Shown here: in pieces, positions 36,031 through 43,521 of the stretch | How the letters are laid out: every line of letters starts with the position of its first letter | How positions within the stretch are numbered: position 1 is the stretch's first letter | NCBI RefSeq assembly: GCF_001461695.1 | Contig: NZ_AUTC01000133.1 | Coordinates: 1 to 64,000, forward strand | Reading direction: 5' to 3' | Source: Sinorhizobium fredii USDA 205 | GTDB taxonomy: Bacteria; Pseudomonadota; Alphaproteobacteria; Rhizobiales; Rhizobiaceae | DNA length: 64,000 nucleotides | Translations under genes and position numbers: made by a program | The notes under the pieces: model-generated | Database searches by the model: none | Seen by the model: the letters and a program-made list of their open reading frames with translations, nothing else | What the model was told of the DNA's origin: nothing

Positions 36031-36300
36031 TTGCGCGTCGTTTTGCGGAGCAAGCGCGTGTGGGCCGTCCTCGCCGGTGCATTCCTGTTTATCTGCGGCG
36101 TTCTCGTCATGACGTGGGAAGCGCTTGGCCGGCGACGGCTGAGCGGGCCGCCGCATCCCTTCGACAATGATCCACAGACGTTAGAACCAGGGCATCAGGG
36201 CTTGCGTTTCCTGGGCCTGACGCGGAACTGGCACGCGGCGGCGCTGATGGCGCTCGGCGCCATCCTCCTGCTCTTCGGTGCGATCCGCTACGCCTGGTGA
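36031..36300 (+). CDS. small two-helix membrane protein, 89 aa
   Basis: TTG 36031 follows AAGGCG. Two membrane helices, VWAVLAGAFLFICGVLVMTW and AALMALGAILLLFGAIRYAW, are linked by a polar loop of about 35 residues with PHPFDNDPQTLEPG. No known family. Seven bases after the 62-aa gene, and convergent with hutD. Confidence 0.6.
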   Translation: MRVVLRSKRVWAVLAGAFLFICGVLVMTWEALGRRRLSGPPHPFDNDPQTLEPGHQGLRFLGLTRNWHAAALMALGAILLLFGAIRYAW

Positions 36301-36306
36301 TATGAA

Positions 36307-36879
36307 CTACGCGGAACTGATCTCGATAAGGAACACTTCGGAGGCGATGTCGGCGGACAGAGTGACGGCGACAGGCTGAAGCACTGCCGTGTCCAGCGCA
36401 TGCAGGGTCGCAGAGACGCCTTCCGTTGACAGCGTGACGCTGCCGCGGTGGCAGAACAGAATGAGTTCGCGGGCGTGCGACGTAATCGGTTGCGAATGAT
36501 CGACATGGAGCTTTCGCACCCGGTGCCTGAGCGACTGCCGGCGGGTCATGACATTCAGGTCGGTGATCGGGCCGTTCGCGAGTTTCGCCGATGTGGTGAC
36601 ATCGGCGGGGAAGGAGAGGGGGGCGTCGGCCGTTGTCAAAAGCCTCGGCGGGCGGCCCTCGATCAAGAGCGTCATGCCGGCGCCTTCGAGAATGGAGAGC
36701 GTCCGGTCGATGCCCGGAAAGCTGGAAAACAGGCCGTCATTGGCAACCGTCGCCATGCTGACGCGCCAATCGAAATCGGAAAGCGGCGCGCGATCCGGCG
36801 ACACGGCGATTTCGACAGTCTCGCCGCCGCCGTTCTTCCAGGGCATGTGTCTGTAGTCGTTAGCGCGAAGGATTTTCAT
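36307..36879 (-). CDS. hutD: HutD family protein
   Basis: A 190-residue cupin-like protein from ATG 36879, overlapping the upstream lyase gene by 4 bases. Characteristic HutD segments are MPWKNGGGETVEIAV near the N-terminus, FDWRVSMATVANDGLFSSFPGIDRTLSILEG in part, and the C-terminal LFCHRGSVTL. HutD is found in histidine utilisation operons and is thought to act as a regulator or governor of hut flux, binding urocanate or formylglutamate-like ligands. Last gene of the minus-strand hut operon. Confidence 0.9.
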   Translation of the reverse strand: MKILRANDYRHMPWKNGGGETVEIAVSPDRAPLSDFDWRVSMATVANDGLFSSFPGIDRTLSILEGAGMTLLIEGRPPRLLTTADAPLSFPADVTTSAKLANGPITDLNVMTRRQSLRHRVRKLHVDHSQPITSHARELILFCHRGSVTLSTEGVSATLHALDTAVLQPVAVTLSADIASEVFLIEISSA

Positions 36880-38363
36880 GGTGCCACTCCTCGCATGAGG
36901 TCGCACATCCGGTCGAAATCCTCGTTCATCGGCCGGTCGTCGGCATAGGTTGAGATTGCTCCGCGAATGCGGCCATAAAGTGCATCGGTGCGCGGCGCCT
37001 TGCCGCGGGACTTCGGCTGCAGGTCATAGGCCTGCGCTGCCGCCAGCAATTCGATCGCGACGATCCGTTCGAGATTGTCGAGGATCGACAAGACTTTCCA
37101 TGCGGCAGGCGTGGCGTGGGTCAGGATATCCTCCTGCAACGCAGAGGTGATGCCGCCATCAAGGCTGGCTGGCGCTGCCAGCCGGCGGTTCTCGGCGACA
37201 AGGGCCGCGGCCGTGTACTGGGCAATCATGAAGCCGGAGGAGACGCCGCTGTCATCGGCAAGAAACGCCGGAAGACCGCTGACCAGAGGGTTTACGAGAC
37301 GGTCGATGCGCCGCTCCGAAATCGAGGCGACTTCGGCCGCGGCGACGGCGAGACCATCCATGGCGAGGCCGAGCGCCGCCCCTACGGCATGGGCCTGCGA
37401 ATGCACTCGCGGAGCCTCCGGCGAACCGGAGACGGCCGGATTGTCGGTGACGCTCGAAAGCTCGCGGTCGACGATCTCGGCTACGTGGTCGAAGGCATCG
37501 CGCGCCGCGCCGTGCACCTGCGGCACGGCTCTGAGGCTCAAGGGGTCCTGTGTGCGGCGACCGGCCGTCTCGGCGAGCATCGGGCTCTCGGAAAGCCAGT
37601 CGCGCAAGCGCTTGCCGACCGCCTGGAGGCCCGGCGATTGCCGCAGTGCCAGTGGTCCCTCGGCAAAGGGCTCGGCCTGGCTGCCCAGATTTTCATAGGT
37701 CATCGCCGCGGCCGCATCGGCCCAGCCGAAGAGCCGTTCCGTGCGGGCAAGCGCCAGCGCAGCCTGACCGGTGGCGCAGGGCGTGCCGTTGACGAGGCTG
37801 AGTCCCTCTTTCGCCTGCAGCCTCAGCGGCTTCAGCCCCACCCGGGCGAGCGCCTCCGTGCCGCGGAGCTTCTCGGCTCCGCGCGCGGCCGTGCCATGAC
37901 CGAGCAACACCAGGCCGATGGCGGCGGCGTGGGTGAGATAGCCGACGGAGCCGCGCGAGGGGATGAGCGGAATGATGTCGGCGTTGAGCAGTGCCAGCAG
38001 CGCTTCGACCGTCTCGATCCGGACGCCGGAGTAGCCGTGCGCGAAATTGGCGATCTGCGCCGCCATCACGGCGCGGGCTTCGGCCTGCCCGAGCGGATCG
38101 CCGACGCCGCAGGCGTGGCTCAGGATGATGTTGTGCGACAGGGTCTGCTGGTTCTCGCGGCTGATCACGACATCGCAAAGCGCACCGACGCCTGTATTGA
38201 TGCCGTAACCGCGGATGCCGCGATCGACCAGCGCATCGACGATCCGGCGGGCATCGATGATCCGCTGACGCGTCCGCTCGGACAAGGTGAGGCGGGCGCC
38301 GTCAGCAACGCTGGCGATCTCGCGCCATGTCAGCGGTCCATCGATGATGATCGTTTCAGCCAT
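36876..38363 (-). CDS. hutH2: histidine/aromatic ammonia-lyase homologue lacking the MIO tripeptide
   Basis: A 495-residue HAL/PAL superfamily protein; ATG 38363 overlaps the end of the ATPase gene by 8 bases (ATGGCTGA). Y53 in YGINTGVG, NGTPCATGQ and QDPLSLRAVPQVHGA follow histidine ammonia-lyase, and QED near the C-terminus keeps the Glu. However, the motif that makes the MIO cofactor, GSVG-ASG-DLAPLAH in normal enzymes, reads GSVG-YLTHAAA here (residues 138-147): exactly the Ala-Ser-Gly is missing and alignment resumes in IGLVLLG. Deamination by the usual mechanism should be impossible. The symbol follows its position behind the hutXWV genes as in S. meliloti; the activity is uncertain. 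Confidence 0.88.
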   Translation of the reverse strand: MAETIIIDGPLTWREIASVADGARLTLSERTRQRIIDARRIVDALVDRGIRGYGINTGVGALCDVVISRENQQTLSHNIILSHACGVGDPLGQAEARAVMAAQIANFAHGYSGVRIETVEALLALLNADIIPLIPSRGSVGYLTHAAAIGLVLLGHGTAARGAEKLRGTEALARVGLKPLRLQAKEGLSLVNGTPCATGQAALALARTERLFGWADAAAAMTYENLGSQAEPFAEGPLALRQSPGLQAVGKRLRDWLSESPMLAETAGRRTQDPLSLRAVPQVHGAARDAFDHVAEIVDRELSSVTDNPAVSGSPEAPRVHSQAHAVGAALGLAMDGLAVAAAEVASISERRIDRLVNPLVSGLPAFLADDSGVSSGFMIAQYTAAALVAENRRLAAPASLDGGITSALQEDILTHATPAAWKVLSILDNLERIVAIELLAAAQAYDLQPKSRGKAPRTDALYGRIRGAISTYADDRPMNEDFDRMCDLMRGVAP

Positions 38364-39183
38364 GCTTCTCGGGTCTTCCCTGCCGGCGCTGGACGAAGCG
38401 CGCGACATAGTCGTTTGCCGGATTGTCGAGAATATCACTGGGCGAGCCGACCTGCACGACCTGACCGTCTTTCAGGATGGCGATCTCGGATCCGATGCGC
38501 AGCGCCTCGTCGAGATCGTGGGTGATGAAGACGATGGTCTTTGCAAGATTCTGCTGGAGTTGCAGCAATTGATCCTGCATGTCGCTGCGGATCAGCGGAT
38601 CGAGGGCGCTGAACGCCTCGTCCATCAGGATCACGTCGGTATCGGCGGCGAGCGCCCGTGCCAGCCCGACGCGCTGCTTCATGCCGCCCGAGAGCTGATG
38701 CGGGAATTTCGCATCATAGCCCGATAGCCCGACCGTCTCGATCCATTTCATGCCGATCTCGCGCGCGTCGGCCTTCGAGACGCCGCGCACGCGCTGGCCG
38801 TAGACGACATTCTGCATCACGGTCCGGTGCGGCATCAGCGCGAAGCTCTGGAAGACCATGCTGACGCGCCGCATCCGGAAAGCGCGCAGCGCCTTGGCGT
38901 CGAGGTCGAGGATATTGCTGCCGTCGAACACGACCTCGCCGCTGGTCGGTTCGATCAGCCGGTTGATGTGGCGCACCAGGGTCGACTTGCCGGAGCCGGA
39001 AAGGCCCATGATCACGAAGATCTTGCCGGCGCCGATCTTCAGGCTGACATCGTTGAGACCGACGCTGCAGCCGGTCCGGGCGAGGATATCGGCCTTGTCC
39101 AGGCCGTCCTTGGCCATGGCGAGCGCGGCCTTCGCATCATGCCCGAAGATTTTGTAGACGTTGCGGATTTCGATATCAGCCAT
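38356..39183 (-). CDS. hutV: histidine/betaine ABC transporter ATPase HutV
   Basis: A 275-residue ATPase of the ProV/OpuAA type. Walker A GLSGSGKST near residues 59-67, FQSFALMPHRTV Q-loop, LSGGMKQRVGLARALA signature, ILMDEAFSALDP Walker B, THDLDEAL switch. The long N-terminal segment (GHDAKAALAMAKDGLDKADI) before the first strand is typical of ProV. It lacks the C-terminal CBS pair of ProV, as HutV-type proteins do. Overlaps hutW by 8 bases and hutH2 by 8. Confidence 0.93.
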   Translation of the reverse strand: MADIEIRNVYKIFGHDAKAALAMAKDGLDKADILARTGCSVGLNDVSLKIGAGKIFVIMGLSGSGKSTLVRHINRLIEPTSGEVVFDGSNILDLDAKALRAFRMRRVSMVFQSFALMPHRTVMQNVVYGQRVRGVSKADAREIGMKWIETVGLSGYDAKFPHQLSGGMKQRVGLARALAADTDVILMDEAFSALDPLIRSDMQDQLLQLQQNLAKTIVFITHDLDEALRIGSEIAILKDGQVVQVGSPSDILDNPANDYVARFVQRRQGRPEKHG

Positions 39184-40033
39184 TGCGGGCGTCCTCCGTC
39201 CGGGGCTTGCCGAAGCCCTGCGTGATGCGGTCGAGCACGATTGCGAGGATGACGATGCCGATGCCGGCCTCCAGGCCCTTGCCGACGTCGAGCGTCTGGA
39301 TGCCGTTCAGCACCTGTTCGCCGAGCCCCCGCGCGCCGATCATCGAGGCGACGACGACCATCGACAATGCCATCATGATCGTCTGGTTGAGGCCGGCCAT
39401 GATGGTCGGGGTGGCGAGCGGCAGTTCGACCCCGAACAGGATCTGCGTCGGACTGCCGCCGAAGGCGGTCGCCGCTTCGACAACCTCGCCGTCGACCTGG
39501 CGGATGCCGAGATCGGTCAGGCGGATCAGCGGCGGAACCGCGTAGATGATGGTCGCCAGGATCGCCGGCACCTTGCCGAGGCCGAAGAGCATCAGCGCCG
39601 GGATCAGGTAGACGAAGCTCGGCATGGTCTGCATGACGTCGAGAACCGGCAGGGTGACATTGCGGACGACCCGGCTCTTGGCGACCAGGATGCCGATCGG
39701 CACGCCGATCACCACCGAGACGATGGTCGCCATCAGCATCAGGGCCAGCGTCTGCATCGTCAGGTCCCAGAGACCGAGCACGCCGACGGCGAGAAGCAGG
39801 ACGCCGACGGCAAGCGTCAGCGTCCAGCGCTTCGAACTCTGCCAGGCGAGCGCCATGAAGGCGAGAATGACGAGCCACCAGGGCAGCCCGCGCAGGATCC
39901 ATTCGATGAACAGCACAGCCTTCAGGATGACGCCGCTGATCGCCTTGAACACCCAGCCGTAGTTCGTGACGAGCGCCTGGATGAATTCGTTCACCGGGGC
40001 GCGGATCGAAAGATTGAGAGAGTCCGGAAACAT
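39176..40033 (-). CDS. hutW: histidine/betaine ABC transporter permease HutW
   Basis: A 285-residue permease of the ProW/OpuAB type from ATG 40033 (AAGGAA upstream; the frame extends to 40126). N-terminal amphipathic helices, then the BPD permease domain with LALMLMATIVSVVIGVPIGI, MQTMPSFVYLIPALMLFGLG and the EAA loop VEAATAFGGSPTQILFGVELPLA. It forms the channel with HutV on the cytoplasmic side. The spacer to hutX contains a hairpin that may limit read-through from the highly expressed binding-protein gene. Confidence 0.93.
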   Translation of the reverse strand: MFPDSLNLSIRAPVNEFIQALVTNYGWVFKAISGVILKAVLFIEWILRGLPWWLVILAFMALAWQSSKRWTLTLAVGVLLLAVGVLGLWDLTMQTLALMLMATIVSVVIGVPIGILVAKSRVVRNVTLPVLDVMQTMPSFVYLIPALMLFGLGKVPAILATIIYAVPPLIRLTDLGIRQVDGEVVEAATAFGGSPTQILFGVELPLATPTIMAGLNQTIMMALSMVVVASMIGARGLGEQVLNGIQTLDVGKGLEAGIGIVILAIVLDRITQGFGKPRTEDARNG

Positions 40034-40056
40034 CGGAACCGTTCCTTGCTCAGAGA

Positions 40057-40088
40057 GCCGCGGGCGATCCTTGTCGCCTGACCGCGGC
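40057..40088 (-). other. hairpin between hutX and hutW
   Basis: GCCGCGG at 40057-40063 pairs with CCGCGGC at 40082-40088, with an inner GGCGA/TCGCC pairing at 40063-40078. It lies in the 135-base spacer downstream of the hutX stop, a usual place for an attenuating or mRNA-protecting stem-loop that gives more binding protein than permease. Confidence 0.5.
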
Positions 40089-40168
40089 AGCTTGGCAGCC
40101 TGCGCGCCGCCGCATCCTTCCGTCATGGAACGGTAAGGCGCGGCGAACGCATGCGGGTTAAGCTCGCC

Positions 40169-41203
40169 TTACTTGAGGCTTGCCTCGATCTTGCTGCGCG
40201 CCTCATCGGAGACCCACTTGCCCCAGACGTCGGCCTTTGTCTTCAGGAACTCGGCGGCGGCAGCGACGGCATCGACCTTGTTGTCTGTCATATAGGCAAG
40301 GCTGCCGTTGACGTCTTCGAGCGGGAAGGTCGCCTTCTCGAGGATCGCGACAATCTCGGGAGCCTCGGACGCGAAGGTGCTGTTGACGCCATAGGCTACA
40401 TCGACCGAGGGGAAGGCACAGCCCTGGTCACGCTTGCCGTTGGCGCTGCTCAGCTCTTTCCAGCAGGCTTCGTTGTAGGCGGGCTCCTCGAGCTGGATCA
40501 GCTTGAATTTCCCCATGATCGCGGTCGGCGACCAGTAGTAGAAGAGGATCGGCTCGCCCTGCAGATAGGCGGAGGTGATCGCCGAATCGAGCGCCGTGCC
40601 CGTGCCGGGGCGGAAGTTCACATAGGCCTCGCCGAGCTTGTAGGCCTCGAGCTTGGCGGTGCTTACCCCCTCGCAGGTCCAGCCGGAGGGGCAATTCAGG
40701 AAGCGGCCCTTGGAGGGCTCCTCCGGATCGGCGAAGACTTCGACGACCTTCGGGTCGGAAAGCTGGGAGACGCTCTTCAGATCCGGCGCCTTGGCTTCGA
40801 TATTGCGAGCCGGATCGCCGTGGACGACATAGTCCGGCACGAACCAGCCCTCGCTGGCGCCCACGAAGGTCTTGCCGACAGCAACCACCTTCTTTTCTTC
40901 GACCGCCTTGTTCCAGATGTCCGAGCGGCCGAGCCATTCCTCGGCAAAAATCTGCACGTCGTTGTTGGCGGTCGCCTGCTCCAGTGTCACGGAATTGCCG
41001 GGGATCGAATCGACCTGGCAATCGTAACCCATGGCGAGGATCGTTTTCATCACCTCGGTGATGAAGGCGCCGCTTTCCCAATCGATGCCGGCGAAGGTCA
41101 CGGTCTTGCCGTCGCCGCAATAGGAAGCATTGGCAGCGCCGGTAGAGACCGCCAGCATCAGGCCGGCGGCAGCGAAGGTGAGTTTCATTGTGCTGATCGA
41201 CAT
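40169..41203 (-). CDS. hutX: histidine/betaine ABC transporter binding protein HutX
   Basis: A 344-residue periplasmic protein of the OpuAC/ProX type from ATG 41203 (GGGG seven bases upstream; ATG 41209 is too close to it). Signal peptide about 1-27 (LTFAAAGLMLAVSTGAANA|SY). The mature part shows VTFAGIDWESGAFITEVMKTILAMGY in part, QIFAEEWLGR, FLNCPSGWTCEG and FYYWSPTAIMGKF, where the Trp/Tyr-rich segments form the aromatic box for quaternary amines. In S. meliloti HutX binds histidine, proline and betaine-like ligands. Confidence 0.92.
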   Translation of the reverse strand: MSISTMKLTFAAAGLMLAVSTGAANASYCGDGKTVTFAGIDWESGAFITEVMKTILAMGYDCQVDSIPGNSVTLEQATANNDVQIFAEEWLGRSDIWNKAVEEKKVVAVGKTFVGASEGWFVPDYVVHGDPARNIEAKAPDLKSVSQLSDPKVVEVFADPEEPSKGRFLNCPSGWTCEGVSTAKLEAYKLGEAYVNFRPGTGTALDSAITSAYLQGEPILFYYWSPTAIMGKFKLIQLEEPAYNEACWKELSSANGKRDQGCAFPSVDVAYGVNSTFASEAPEIVAILEKATFPLEDVNGSLAYMTDNKVDAVAAAAEFLKTKADVWGKWVSDEARSKIEASLK

Positions 41204-41238
41204 GCGCATTCCCCTTTTTTTGATCGTCGACTGGATTG

Positions 41239-42615
41239 CTATTTCAACTTGGTCAGAACCCGCCCGAAGGCGCGGTCGATGTCTTCCTCCCGGTCATGGT
41301 GTCCGTTGCGGATCTTCCATTGGCCCGCGATCATGACGTCGCGGACCGCCTCGCCGCCGAGCGCAAAGAGCCAGCGGTCGAGAATCTGATTGCCGCTTGC
41401 GGCGGCGATGTAGGGATTGGCACCGTCGAGCACGACGAGGTCCGCCCGTGCACCGGCCTTGATACCCGACGTGCCGAGGCCCGCCGCCTGGGCGCCGCCC
41501 GTGAGCGCGGCGTCGAAAATTGTTCGGCCGACGGAAGCGCCCGGACCGGAAGCGAGCCGGTTGCGCCGGCGGTCGCGCAGCCGCTGGCCGTATTCGAGGA
41601 GCCGCAGTTCTTCCGCGACGCTGGTCGCCACATGGCTGTCGGTGCCGATACCGAAGCGCCCGCCGGCCGCCAGAAAGTCGGTGGCCGGGAAGATGCCGTC
41701 GCCGAGATTGGCTTCGGTCGCCGGGCAAAGGCCGGCAATTGCTCCCGACTTCGCCAGCCGTTCGGTTTCCGCCGCCGTCATGTGCGTCGCATGAATGGCG
41801 CACCAGCGCTGGTCGACCGGCATTTCATCAAGCAGCCAATCGACCGGGCGACGGCCGCTCCAGGCGAGGCAGTCCTCGACCTCGCGGGTCTGTTCGGCGA
41901 CGTGGATGTGGACCGGTCCGGAAATCGGTGCGGCGCCGAGAATTCGTCGCATCTCGTCCGGCGTCGCGGCGCGCAGCGAATGAATGGCATAACCGAGCTC
42001 GGCGCCGGCTTCGGCGCATGCCGGGACGAGGCGCTCGAGAAGGGCAAGGAAGCGATCCGGATCGTGCAGGAACGGGCGTTGTCCCGGATTGGGTGCCACG
42101 CCGCCGAAATTGGCATGCGCGTAGAAGACCGGCAGATGCGTAAGGCCGATGCCCGCCGCTTGCGCAGCGTTGACGATGCGCAGCGACATCTCCGCCGGGT
42201 CGGCATAAGGAGTGCCGTCGGCCGTGTGATGAAGATAGTGGAACTCGACGACGCGGCCGAAGCCGCCCTTCAGCATCTCCACATAGAGCTTTGCGGCGAT
42301 CGCCTCGACATCGTCGGGATCGACGAGGCCCACAGTGCGGTACATCGCCTCGCGCCAGGTCCAGAAGCTGTCGTCGCCGCTGCCCGCCACTTCGGCAAGG
42401 CCGGCCATGGCGCGCTGAAAGGCGTGGGAGTGCAGGTTCGGCATGGCCGGAACGACGGGACCGGCGGCGCGCCCGTCGCCCGGAGCTGGCGCCTGGCCGG
42501 CTTCAACAGCAGCGATGCACCCGTCACTGTCGATGGAAATGACGACGTTCTCCGCCCAACCCGTCGACAGAAGCGCCTGCTCGGCGAAAAGCCGGTGAGC
42601 GGAAAAGGCAGGCAT
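41239..42615 (-). CDS. hutF: formimidoylglutamate deiminase HutF
   Basis: A 458-residue amidohydrolase; AGGAGG lies five bases before ATG 42615. Metal ligands are visible in PNLHSHAFQRAMAG, the HIHVAEQ segment, the AIHATHMT segment and GTDSHVATS near residue 330. HutF converts N-formimidoyl-L-glutamate to N-formyl-L-glutamate plus ammonia, the fourth step of the five-step histidine route. It is the first gene of the minus-strand operon hutF-X-W-V-H2-D, divergent from hutC. No hutU or hutG is in the window, so the pathway is completed elsewhere. Confidence 0.92.
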   Translation of the reverse strand: MPAFSAHRLFAEQALLSTGWAENVVISIDSDGCIAAVEAGQAPAPGDGRAAGPVVPAMPNLHSHAFQRAMAGLAEVAGSGDDSFWTWREAMYRTVGLVDPDDVEAIAAKLYVEMLKGGFGRVVEFHYLHHTADGTPYADPAEMSLRIVNAAQAAGIGLTHLPVFYAHANFGGVAPNPGQRPFLHDPDRFLALLERLVPACAEAGAELGYAIHSLRAATPDEMRRILGAAPISGPVHIHVAEQTREVEDCLAWSGRRPVDWLLDEMPVDQRWCAIHATHMTAAETERLAKSGAIAGLCPATEANLGDGIFPATDFLAAGGRFGIGTDSHVATSVAEELRLLEYGQRLRDRRRNRLASGPGASVGRTIFDAALTGGAQAAGLGTSGIKAGARADLVVLDGANPYIAAASGNQILDRWLFALGGEAVRDVMIAGQWKIRNGHHDREEDIDRAFGRVLTKLK

Positions 42616-42630
42616 CGCGTCCTCCTGTAC

Positions 42631-42657
42631 GTGGTTGTATATGGAACTATAGATATT
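42631..42657. promoter_or_regulatory. candidate HutC operator/promoter region
   Basis: The divergent hutF-hutC spacer holds an AT-rich GGTTGTATATGGAACTATAG block, unlike its GC-rich surroundings. It includes a TGTATA half-site and an imperfect TATA..TATA dyad, resembling GntR/HutC operators (TGTATATACA-like). It lies just upstream of hutF and about 90 bases upstream of hutC. Confidence 0.4.
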
Positions 42658-42747
42658 TTCTGGTGGCGCGCAACCTCAAAATCGTCGAAAACAGTTCCTG
42701 ATTTGCCGGGTGGCATGTCGGTCCCGCACCGACGAACGGAGCATTAT

Positions 42748-43491
42748 ATGACGCCAATGGAGCGCAAACGCGACATAACCGCCTTCGAGGATGGACCTCT
42801 TCCGCGCTACGAAGCGGTGAAGCAATTCATCCGTAGCCGCATCGAAAGCGGCGAGTGGCCGGCGCATCATCGCATCCCATCCGAGAACGACATCGTCGCC
42901 GACCTCGGGGTCAGCCGGATGACCGCAAACCGCGCCTTGCGCGAGCTGGCGAGCGAGGGCGCCATCACGCGGGTGCAGGGCGTCGGGTCCTTCGTTGCCG
43001 CGCACAAGGGCAGCACGGCGCTGCTCGAAGTCCGCAACATTGCCGACGAAATCCGCGAGCGTGGTCATCGTCATACCTCTCGCATCGATCTCCTGGAGGA
43101 GAAACCAGCAAGTCCCGAAATTGCCGATGCGCTGGGCCTTGCGACCGGAGCGCGGGTCTTCCACTCGATCATCGTTCACGCGGAAAATGGCGTGCCGATC
43201 CAGATCGAGGACCGCTTCGTCAATCCCGTGATCTGCCCCGACTACCTGGCACAGGATTTCGCCAGCTTGACGCCGAATGCCTATCTGACGCTCGTCGCAC
43301 CGATCACCCGCACCGAGCAGATCGTCGAAGCGGTGTTGCCGCAGTCCTGGGAATGCAAGCTGCTTGCGATCGGCCGCAACGAACCTTGCCTGATGATCCG
43401 CCGTCGGACGTGGTCGGACACCAGGAACGTGACAGTGGCGCGGCTGCTCTACCCCGGCACGCGTTATCGTCTCGAGGGCATTTCGCAGTAA
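42748..43491 (+). CDS. hutC: histidine utilisation repressor HutC (GntR family)
   Basis: A 247-residue regulator from ATG 42748 (GGAG six bases upstream). The frame is open back to 41236 but that part is antisense to hutF. N-terminal GntR winged helix about 18-80 (PRYEAVKQFIRSRIESGEW, SENDIVADLGVSRMTANRAL). The C-terminal UTRA ligand domain shows VFHSIIVHAENGVPIQIEDR and RRTWSDTRNVTVARLLYPGTRYRLEG, the latter typical of HutC, which releases DNA on binding urocanate. Divergent from the hut operon. Confidence 0.93.
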   Translation: MTPMERKRDITAFEDGPLPRYEAVKQFIRSRIESGEWPAHHRIPSENDIVADLGVSRMTANRALRELASEGAITRVQGVGSFVAAHKGSTALLEVRNIADEIRERGHRHTSRIDLLEEKPASPEIADALGLATGARVFHSIIVHAENGVPIQIEDRFVNPVICPDYLAQDFASLTPNAYLTLVAPITRTEQIVEAVLPQSWECKLLAIGRNEPCLMIRRRTWSDTRNVTVARLLYPGTRYRLEGISQ

Positions 43492-43521
43492 TGGCACCCT
43501 CGAAGAAGATGGGAGCGAAAT

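Noticed and set aside
41236..42747. 504-codon plus-strand extension in front of hutC
   Set aside because: Antisense to hutF. The HutC family starts at the winged helix, and ATG 42748 has a good ribosome site.
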